Below, in pieces: positions 1 through 7,980 of a stretch of DNA of 23,758 bases. The stretch is from Cladosporium sp. IMV 00045. Taxonomy: Eukaryota > Ascomycota > Dothideomycetes > Cladosporiales > Cladosporiaceae. The notes beneath the pieces were generated by a model. That model ran no database searches and was not told the DNA's origin. It was given only the letters and a program-made list of their open reading frames with translations. The stretch lies in assembly GCA_001931905.2 (NCBI GenBank), contig MSJI02000363.1, forward strand, positions 1 through 23,758, in the 5' to 3' direction. Numbering within the stretch: position 1 is the first letter of the stretch; each line of letters begins with the position of its first letter. The position numbers and the translations under genes were made by a program.

Positions 1-828
1 CCGACTCTCGTGATCGGTGCCGACGTGTCTCACGCTGCCCCAGGTCAGCAGTCGGCTTCTATGGCCGCTATGACCGTGTCTACGGACGCTCTGGGCGCTC
101 GCTATGCCGCTGCTTGCGAGACAAACGGATTCCGTGTCGAGATGATCGAGACGGAAAACATCAATTCCATGTTGAAGCCACTTATCCAGAACTGGGTGCA
201 GAATGTCGGCAACGGGCAGTTTCCGAAGCGCATCATCTACATCCGCGATGGTGTCTCCGAGCAGCAGTACGCCCACGTACTGCAGCAAGAGGTCGCGGAC
301 ATGAAGGCTCTGATCAGGACTGCTAACCCCAACTTGAACGTGTCTTTCGTCGTCATTATCGCGGGTAAGCGTCATCACGTTCGTTTCTTCCCTGAGAAGG
401 GCGATCGCAATGGCAACCCTCTTCCTGGCACTCTCGTGGAGACTGGAGTGACCCACCCGTTCGAGTATGACTTCTATCTTTGCTCTCATGCGGCCATCAA
501 GGGCACGGCGCGCCCTACTCACTACCACGTGGCCCTGAACGATGCCAATATGAGCAGTGACGAGCTCATTACCATCCTGTACGAACAGGTCTACCAGTAC
601 GCTCGCGCCACCACGCCTGTGTCGATTCACCCGGCTGTCTACTACGCCCACATCGCTTCTGGTAGGGCTGGCACCCACGATCCGACTTGGTCTGGTTCAA
701 CCGACGGTCGCGGCCCATCTCAGGCTGGCGGTTCTTCTGATCCTACTTCATCTGGCATGCCTGATGTTCAGAAGCTCATGCCGATGCCGAATCAGGGCGG
801 CATCAACACCTCCATGTGGTTCATCTAG
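1..828 (+). CDS. Argonaute protein, C-terminal PIWI part (5' partial)
   Basis: This is the 3' part of an Argonaute gene, the small-RNA-guided slicer of RNA silencing (QDE-2-like family). The frame is open from base 1 with no stop or start, so the gene runs in from the left; the GTG at 10 is not a real start. The 275 residues form most of a PIWI domain. The RNase H-like catalytic tetrad is visible: Asp8 in GADVSH, a candidate glutamate finger at Glu47 (FRVEMIE), Asp83 in RDGVSE and His176 in THYHVAL. The basic KRHHVRFF stretch that helps hold the guide 5' end is present. A Gly/Ser-rich loop near residues 220-250 precedes the typical short hydrophobic C-terminus, MWFI. The tetrad implies slicer competence. 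The N, PAZ and MID domains lie outside the window, so orthology to a particular fungal Argonaute cannot be settled here. Confidence 0.96.
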   Translation, partial: PTLVIGADVSHAAPGQQSASMAAMTVSTDALGARYAAACETNGFRVEMIETENINSMLKPLIQNWVQNVGNGQFPKRIIYIRDGVSEQQYAHVLQQEVADMKALIRTANPNLNVSFVVIIAGKRHHVRFFPEKGDRNGNPLPGTLVETGVTHPFEYDFYLCSHAAIKGTARPTHYHVALNDANMSSDELITILYEQVYQYARATTPVSIHPAVYYAHIASGRAGTHDPTWSGSTDGRGPSQAGGSSDPTSSGMPDVQKLMPMPNQGGINTSMWFI

Positions 829-1083
829 GCGTGCGCACAGCACATCTGCTTGCAGAGTGAGTCGACAAGGCCACTGCAGTCATCACCACTTTCTTTTGAA
901 CTTGTCAGAAAACCAGCATCAACTATACCAGCATCATTCAGGAGGCATGTCATGGTGAGCGCGCAATGCACCTTTCTGCAGAGCGATCCGCCAAGGCCGC
1001 TGCAGCCATCATCACATTTCCTTCGACCTCTTCACAACAACCAGCATCAACTACACCAGCATCATTTACCAAGCATGAAATAG
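829..1083. repeat. Degenerate tandem duplication, two units of about 126 bp, behind the Argonaute stop codon
   Basis: Two adjacent diverged copies follow the Argonaute stop, about 829-954 and 955-1083. Matching blocks lie 126-128 bases apart: TGCAGAG at 851 and 977, AAGGCC.CTGCAG at 867 and 993, and CCAGCATCAACTA.ACCAGC at 913 and 1041. Both copies end near a GCATG. The duplication probably lies in the 3' UTR. The small overlapping open frames in both directions look like by-products. Confidence 0.75.
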
Positions 1084-2129
1084 CGAACACGCGCGCGAAC
1101 GGCTGGCCAGCACATCGGCTTGGAGGAAATGGGACTGAGCTGAGAAGGGATTTGAGTCTGTCTGTCTGTCTTTAATGATCTCTGATTCTGCTTTGCTTCT
1201 GCTTTTTGCGACTGTTTCGAACCCAGCACAACATACTTAGTTAGCATGCATGATTAACCCCCCTAGAAAATGGCAAAAAAGCGCCAGCGATGGTGCGCCG
1301 TTGAAAAAAAAGTCTTCGTTCTTGACTTGAGGTGATTGATTTGATCTACAATTCCCAGCAAAGAGACCGCGGACATTCCCTGCCTTTCTTCCGGAACGAC
1401 AACCATTATGAAGAGAAAGGGGAAGAGCAAACGAACGAAAAAAGCCGACAAAGTGCGCATCTATGCAAGCGATGGGTTCGTACAGATACAAGCCGCCAAA
1501 AATCCTACGCTCGTCATGCTGGTGTTCAATCTGAGGGTTTGAAGAACGAGAACCCTCCAGAGCGAGGAAACCGGCGAAGAAGAAAGAAAAACGAGAAAAG
1601 TAAATTTCGAGAAACCAGTAAACGCCGGTCCTTTTAACCCCTTCCCTCCCATGCATGCACTCCGTGAAAAGTCGGAGAACTGCTCATGAATCGACGCCGA
1701 ATGCGGTTTGAATGCGTGTTTGGATGCTATTAGTCTTTTTTTTTTTTTGGAGTTCGTTTTTGAGGTTGATTTGTGTTCGCTGAAGCGTGTTGACAATTAT
1801 GGACATTCTGTGTAACTTTTGTATCTCGTGAGGGGGTGAAGGTTCTTGTTGTTGTTGAGGTTTCTGGGGGCGTGAGAGTCGTGGGATGGGTCGTGTCGTG
1901 GGTCGGGGCGTGGAAGTGGGGTTTGGGGTGGTTGGTGAGGTTCGGCGGAGTCGAGAGAGAGTAGAGGTTTCACGGAGCGAATGTGGCATTTTGTCGGCGT
2001 GCTTTCTGACGACGACACTTGGCTTTTGCGTTGTTCGTGCATCCTGGCGTTGCTTTGCCTTGTTCGAACATCTTCCCATGATGTGTGTGACCTCTGGCTC
2101 TTCTCAATCTCCCAGCGCAATCAAACCGC
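1084..2129. other. Intergenic DNA between convergent Argonaute and Fig1-type genes
   Basis: I see no convincing gene. The stretch holds a short TCTG microsatellite (about 1156-1172), a run of T at about 1735-1748 and a GT-rich part near 1830-1960. Open frames up to about 139 codons exist on both strands but overlap each other and have no recognisable domain or codon character. Confidence 0.6.
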
Positions 2130-3062
2130 TCACTCATCCGTCAAGCGGTCCAGCAAGTGAATGCTCAGAATCATGACGAGCAGACCGATAGTGACGATGA
2201 TGAAGAGCGCGAAAGCAAACCAACCCAACACCATAGCACTGGTGCCGACACCGCTCCTGACGCTCCCGTTGCCAAAATCCTGCGCCACTTGCGCGCCCGC
2301 CACGGACGCCGTGTGTTGCCACAGGACGGAGACGAGCACGAAGATGGACGCGATGAAGATCAGCGCCAGAGCCACTTGCGACACGGGGCGCGAGGGGAAG
2401 GGCTTGATGTCGATGTCGGAGCCGGTGCGGGCGTCGCGCTCTTCGTGCCAGCCGGGGAAGGTGGCGAGGAGGAGGAAGGTGACGAAGGCGAGGATGATGG
2501 CCACGATGCTGTTGAGGGTTGTTTGTCAGCGGGGACATTTCGCAAATTTGGGCATTGAGCAGGACGATGTGGCTTACAGGAGATAAGGGAAGACGACGGC
2601 ATTCTTGAACGTGTTGGCGATCCAGATCAAGTTCAGAGGATCTTGGTCGATGTTGATGCGTTCGGCGAGCGCGGTGGCGTTGTTGGAGCAGAGGAAGGCG
2701 CCGTTGGTGTTGGCGCAGAGGCCAAAGTATCCAACGCGCACTTCGAGCTCTGCCCTACCGACGATGTTGGCGATGGCTGCCGAAACGCCAGGATCGACTT
2801 GTGTGGGATCGTAAATGGGCGTGTAGTCTTCGTAGAAGAAGTTGATGAGGAAGATGCCGGGGATGAGAGGCGAGGAGGATGAGCAGCCTGCGAGGAGGAG
2901 TGCTGTGAAGTCATGTTAGCGAAATCGTTCATTTGGTAGAAAGTCTCTTGGATACTCACATAGTAGTATGATTGCTATTGCGATCAGTATCATGAGCACA
3001 TGGTGATAACCCAGGAAGGGAATCAAGCGCTGAAGGCCCACGGCGAACCGTACGTTCGGCAT
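2130..3062 (-). CDS. fig1: Fig1-type four-pass membrane protein (claudin-like, Ca2+ influx and membrane fusion family)
   Basis: This is a three-exon gene: 3062-2960, 2902-2578 and 2508-2130, giving 268 residues. Intron 1 (2903-2959, 57 nt) has GTGAGT..CAG ends and intron 2 (2509-2577, 69 nt) has GTAAGC..CAG ends. Both keep one frame, which joins four hydrophobic segments into a single protein. TM1 is about 20-42 (preceded by PFLGYHH), TM2 about 137-160, TM3 about 187-209 and TM4 about 235-262. The first extracellular loop carries GYFGLC (92-97) with a second Cys at 106, the claudin-superfamily signature seen in Fig1. Fig1 proteins act in pheromone-induced Ca2+ uptake, mating fusion and, in filamentous fungi, hyphal and sexual development. 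The start is the ATG that gives the expected short cytosolic N-terminus. Splice sites are inferred from sequence only. Confidence 0.8.
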
Positions 3063-4789
3063 CGTGGTAGAGACGGTCTACCGGCTGTCTGGTGTTGGGG
3101 ATGGCACCCTACTGAGCGAACGAACTCCGCCCGTCTGGGACGGGAGAAGCGATTGGAGTGGTGTTGGAATGCGCCGCGGCCTTTCCCAGTCGGTGTCGTC
3201 TGATCTTGTCGGAGAAAAGAATGTTCGGTATTGTCGGAATCGATTGTTCCTGTGTTCGCTGGAATGCTTCTCGATTCTTCAAGGATAGACGTTTGTGGGG
3301 GGACGACCTGCGACCGTTGTCGTGGCTCAGGAAGGCGCTTGGCTTTCCCTTTGGAAGTTTTGTCGTCGTCTCGTCTCTGCAGCAACGCCAGATGGATGGT
3401 CAGAACAGTGGTTTGATGGAGTTGTTTCCTCTCGGCGGAAGGATAAGTGGAGGAAGAGGAGAAGGGAGTTTTGCTTAGCTTGACAGGAATCCCAATTGCT
3501 AGTACAGACTCTGCGGCGAGCGTGCGCGTACCGTGAAATCAGAGAGGCTAGGAGGAGGCTGGCACTCCCAGCCATCTCTACTTCTAAGACGACCCGCTTG
3601 CCAGCCACGTAAATAGTGGTATCCCAGCCGTTGGCCAGGCACCCGAACGTCACCTTCCCCACAATTGGCTTGCGGCTCGTCTCTGCCGTCCGCTTACCGC
3701 CTCTTCCCGCCTACTTTGTTCCTGACGCTATGCCTTTCTGGGTGGCAGCCTCGCATTTTTAGCCTTTACAGCAACGTGGAGGGCGTTGGACCGCACTCAC
3801 AGCATCGGAGAATGTCTTACTTTTCCCATAACGGCTTTGTTCCCTGACTTTGCTAGAGCTGTGTAGCGCTGTCAAGTGAGGCACGCCCAGGCTTCTTCAC
3901 AGTACTCTCTCACTACTCGCCCCATCGAACAGCACATCACCGCCGAGCCATCAGTGCGGTATGTTCATCTGACAGAGCCCATATCTCCAATACAGCTACG
4001 AGAGCAGTCACCACCTCAAGATGAGGTTCCCTCGACGCGTCTACTGGCTGACCGACGTGTCCTGCCACGTACCAACAATCATCATCTCCCAACGCTGTCT
4101 TCCAGCCGTGGCCGGGGTTCCTGAAGTTTCCTACCTGTAGGAGCGACGCGACGCCGACCCTGTCTCACACTGTAACGCCCTCTCTTTCGAGGTTATTCTG
4201 ACGACATGCCTTCTTATGGCAACTTGAATTTGGAGGTCAGCGTGGTTGGTGATCTCGTTCGTGACTGCAAGTATCAGCCGATGCGAGAAATATCAAGCAG
4301 CTCGATCTCTTGAGAGCGTGAGCGAAGAAGGACATGCATATATTGTATGTAAACTCAACCACTTCACTACAGCTATTGATATGAAGGCGCCTTAAACCTC
4401 CCATGCCATCCATCAACGCGGTATACAACGACGCTCAAGCATGTAACCAGTAACTCTGACGGACGAACTTCCGAGATAACTGCTTAGACTACGGTACAGC
4501 TGCTCACGACAGGCAATGTTGCATACGAACCCTACAACTCAGCTAAGGCTCCGCTTCTCTCGTCGGCCCGTCTTAATTTTACTACTCGCCATGACTGCCA
4601 TCATCAACATTATTGCCACTACCGATGTCCAAATCCACATCCCAGGAAGTTCTCTCGACAACATCACCAAGCGATTGCCCAGTAAAATGGCAAAAGATGT
4701 CGAGGACCTTCAATCCTTCTGGAAGATCAATTACACGTACCGACCTGCGAGAGATGCCTGACACGAAAGTGGTATCACATAATCATTAC
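3063..4789. other. Upstream region of the Fig1-type gene; no gene seen
   Basis: The first several hundred bases should hold the Fig1 promoter and 5' UTR. A small hairpin with six-base arms lies at 3130-3144 (CCCGTC, then GACGGG). Frames of 60-120 codons occur on both strands (for example minus 3327-3662 and plus 4516-4761), but none shows a domain or consistent coding character. Confidence 0.5.
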
Positions 4790-5042
4790 TTAAGTCTGCC
4801 TATCGAGGCCCTTGGCGTGCGCCAAATCTGCTCCTTTCATAATACACCAATCGCACCAGGCGCGGCGGACGTAGGCGCGCTCGATGCCTGTCAGAGGGTT
4901 GCAGAGCCGGCGTGAGAGGTCGTATGCCTGGCAGGTGATGACGCGGGAGCGTGTGCCGTCTGAGCCCGTGCCGTGGGTTGCGTCGTGGGCGCACGAGGGG
5001 TGGAGGTGTGTGTGTGTAGTGTGCACATGGGGTGAGGGTTTT
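4790..5042 (-). CDS. Possible 3' exon of an unrecognised Cys/Trp-containing protein
   Basis: This is a GC-rich minus-strand frame ending at TAA (4790-4792). Its last 60 residues look protein-like: a Cys, then GTGSDGTRSR, ITCQAYDLSRRLC, ERAYVRRAWCDWC and a short helical tail. A fungal-style 3' splice site lies just upstream: branch-point CTAAC, then CAG ending at 5043, which would open the exon at 5042. The same frame stays open to 5230 but becomes Ser/Pro/Asn-rich and less credible. A separate minus-strand frame starting at 5451 (MPSSIIKSLRLL...) has the basic, Ser/Leu-rich look of a mitochondrial presequence and could be a first exon, but I could not find a phase-compatible donor joining the two. 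I do not recognise the family. Confidence 0.3.
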
Positions 5043-5981
5043 CTGTTGGCATTTTTGGGGTTAGGGAGATTTGGGGGGGAGGGTTTTGGTGTTGATGATG
5101 ATGATGCTGGGAAGGTGTTGTTTCGATCGATGCAGTTTTGCGTGTTAGTAAGGGTTGATTTGAGCGTCCGGTGGTTTGATGATTGATGGTTTCCGATGAT
5201 TCCTGGTGTTGAGAAAGGCGAACGGAGCATAGATACTGTGAGAAGGAGCCTCTTAAGTAGAGCTATTGAGGTTTTTGATGGAGATGGTGAATGCTCTGGT
5301 TGCTACATTGACGACTCTCCAGTTGATGATATGGATATGGGAGGTTTGCGTTGTTCAATGCTTTCGTTGCAGGATATGAACGCAGTAACGTCGACGAGAG
5401 ATTCGAATTCGACGTCAGAAGCCGAAGACTCTTGATGATGCTAGATGGCATTCAATGGGCGCAATTGCTTCATGGACATGCAGATCCCACGGCCATGCAA
5501 AATTCAGTCAGCGGCTCAACACTTTCGTTGAGCAACAATATTGGATTCGGCCATAGGTTTTCTGATCACAACGGCTTGATGATACCGCTCATTGATGGTG
5601 TTAATATGGCACCGCAGAAATCGTTGAGTCAAGGTAATCGAGGTAGTCAATTCGAGTGTTGCATGGCAAGAAGTAGGAGCGAGGTAGGGTTATGGGTGAA
5701 CGGGGGTCTATGTTGAACCTTAAAAAGATGCTTGGTATTGGAATACCTTGCTAGAAACACGCCCTGAGCTGGGTATCAAATCGGATGCTCGATGTTGGCA
5801 AGCATCAAGTGTTCACCAGGAACTCTGCAGAAAGGCGACATCGATCTTGCTAGTAGCCAGAGCAGGTATTTCGTTTCATGATCGTACAATCCTCAAGCGA
5901 AACGCCATTAGCACAACCGGTCCCTCAGCGCCATGTGGAAATTCGCCGCAAGGACCATTGCTTCAGGAGCATCTGCAACTC
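5043..5981. other. Stretch without a supported gene, downstream of the HAD_SAK gene
   Basis: Apart from the candidate leader frame at 5263-5451 (minus), nothing convincing is seen. The plus-strand frame 5351-5716 has no recognisable motif. The part next to 5982 should include the 3' UTR of the HAD_SAK/RGG gene. Confidence 0.45.
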
Positions 5982-7689
5982 CTAATACTCCATGCTCCCA
6001 CCGCCATACCCCGAACCTACATTCGCATCAAGGCTTCTGTAGCCGCCGCGCCCACCACGACCGCCTCGTTGACCTCCTCTGCCACCACCCCTTCCTCCAC
6101 CACGGAAGCCTTGCCCACCGCCTCGACCCCCGCGATTACCGCCACCACCACCACCTCCACCTCCCCCTCTCTGGGCGGAGAATCCAATACCACCACCACC
6201 TCGATTGTTATTGACCGCCCATGCATTACCGCCCTGTTTCTGAGGCTGATGCTGAGACTGCTGGTTCTGCTTCTGTCCAGCATCACCTCCCTTCTTCGCC
6301 GCAGCACCAAGCGCAGGGAAGTCTTCTTCGCGAGGGTGTTTCCGAGCATTCTTACCGTTCGGAAAGCTCGCTTCGTACTCATCTTCGCCGGATACCTCTT
6401 CATCGATCCGCAGCAAGACTTTCTCGCCGACGGTGGTGTCGAATTCGAACGCCTGTTGATCGGGTACGGGCTGCCAGTTGCGGATTCGACTCGCTTCGAT
6501 GGGTTTTGCTGTTCGTCGCGTGGCTAGTACGACGTAGGGCGTTGCGTTCTCGGTGTAAATCTGGGTCTCTGGGTTTGTGGGCGCGACGCGCGCTGCCCAC
6601 ACGCGAGATTCGTGGTTCGCGATGCCGGTGACGCGCCAGCGCTGTACGGCACCGATACCTCCTACCTTCTTCAGGATTGAGTGGGGTGCTGGGCGTGGGG
6701 TGATGAGGATGTTGTTTGCGAGGATCTTGAGTTCTGAAGCGTCGATGTTGCTATGAGGAGGGATGGCGAGTGTCTTGAGCTTCTCCGTATCGTTGGGTGA
6801 GATGAGGTAGCCAGTGTAGAACACGGAGCGTTTGAGTTTGTAAGGCGTGGCGTTGGCTGGTGCGGTGTCGGAAAGGATTGCAGAGTTGTGTGTATTGATC
6901 ATGCGTTGGACTTCGGCGATCTCTGTTGTCGGGTCCATGAAACTGTCTTGTTCCGCGACTTGAATTACTTCTGCTGTGATGGGCTGGCGAGGTGGAAGTT
7001 GTTGGGTTCCGTTGAGGAGTGCGCGGTTCATGTCGGCGAAATAGTCGCGGAAAGCTTTGGTGTGTTTGGGTCGGTCTTCGTATACGCGAATCTCGCCAGC
7101 CGAAGAATATGTGTAGACGATGTCTTGCAGGAGAGCCTGCTTGAAGGTCATGGTGCTGTTGAATTGTTCTCCGTTGGGACTGACGGTAGGCTTCAGGCAG
7201 ACCATGTCGAACTCTAAGCCTTTCGACTTGAGCATTCGTTGGATCAAGTCGGAGAAAGGTCCTTCCATTCGTCCTGTCAGCAGGACAGTGAATGTGTTGT
7301 TATCCTCCATGCTCAGGCGCACTAGCTCGACTATCTGTTCGTTCCAGCAACCTTCCCAAGCTCTTGGTTCTTCCTTCTCGACACCTCGGCCAGTCGCAGC
7401 CAATATGTTTGGATTATGCCACCATCCACCATTGTGTAAGAACTCTTGTGCCTGCAGATGGCCGAAGGTAGTCGTCGCCCAGATCTGTTTGTTTGGTAAA
7501 GGCGAAGAAAAGACTGCAGAGCTTAGATTAGCAGGGAGTAGACAATAACAGAAAGTCTGTCGCAAACAACATACGTGTGTTGTCAAAGTCGTAAACATGG
7601 ACAGCGTTGATGGATTCGACAGAGGGAAGCTGACGGTCGCTGCAGGACCAGCGCTTGAGCGCGGTGACGGTGCGCATCGGCGCAGACAT
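5982..7689 (-). CDS. HAD_SAK_1 (Swiss Army Knife RNA repair-like) protein with C-terminal RGG tail
   Basis: This two-exon gene (7689-7575 and 7513-5982) gives 548 residues. The intron 7514-7574 (61 nt, GTATGT..CAG, CTAAT branch site) is needed: it joins HVYDFDNT, HAD motif I with Asp34 and Asp36, to LFSSPLPNKQIW. The unspliced frame misreads this motif. Other HAD-like motifs follow: LLTGR (116-120) and VYEDRPKH (182-189), the likely acidic motif IV. This matches the fungal HAD domain found in Swiss Army Knife RNA-repair proteins (Pfam HAD_SAK_1). A Gln-rich linker leads into a Gly/Arg-rich tail (about 475-548, many RGG repeats), typical of RNA binding and arginine methylation. The start is MSAPMRT, 26 residues before the HAD core. 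It is head to head with the DHR2 helicase gene. An enzymatic role in RNA end processing is inferred from family and architecture. Confidence 0.85.
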
Positions 7690-7980
7690 GGTGGTAGACG
7701 GCGATCAAAGGCGATCAAGGATTCCGCGACTGCAGTAGAAGAAGTGTCTGCAGTACGCGACAAAGTGCTGGAAGTTCGAAACGGCAACTTCGAGTAGGAT
7801 CGATTACATGTGAAAATGGGGTAACGGCAGGCGCGAGGATTAAGCTCAACTAGCTCCGGTTAGACCCGTCGGCAGGCAAGATGCCGACCACCGACGTGCT
7901 GGGCCCTGAGCATACAAACTTCGTGGAGTACTTTTCTCGTCTCATCAAGGCAAGAGTGTGATCAGGCATAGTCACTCGAC
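7690..7980. promoter_or_regulatory. Shared 291-bp divergent promoter region
   Basis: The start codons of the HAD_SAK/RGG gene (7689, minus) and the DEAH helicase gene (7981, plus) are separated by 291 bases, so their promoters must lie in or overlap this interval. No clear TATA box or recognisable factor site was identified. Confidence 0.6.

Noticed and set aside
1408..1542. Short basic plus-strand frame of 44 codons (MKRKGKSKRTKK...)
   Set aside because: It looks mildly protein-like but is too short, has no recognisable homologue and is overlapped by equally open frames.
1237..2120. Several frames of 100-139 codons on both strands between Argonaute and Fig1
   Set aside because: They overlap each other, have no domains and include simple-sequence stretches such as a T run and GT-rich DNA.
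3327..3662. 111-codon minus-strand frame upstream of the Fig1-type gene
   Set aside because: No family signature or splice-supported extension; it lies in the expected promoter and UTR region.
5748..6527. 259-codon plus-strand frame rich in Thr, Ser and Ala
   Set aside because: Much of it is antisense to the RGG tail (GGN repeats read as Thr/Ser/Pro) and it has no independent motif.
5982..7787. Unspliced 601-codon reading of the HAD_SAK gene
   Set aside because: Its N-terminus misreads the DFDNT motif. Removing the 61-nt intron gives a better HAD start and an ATG at 7689.
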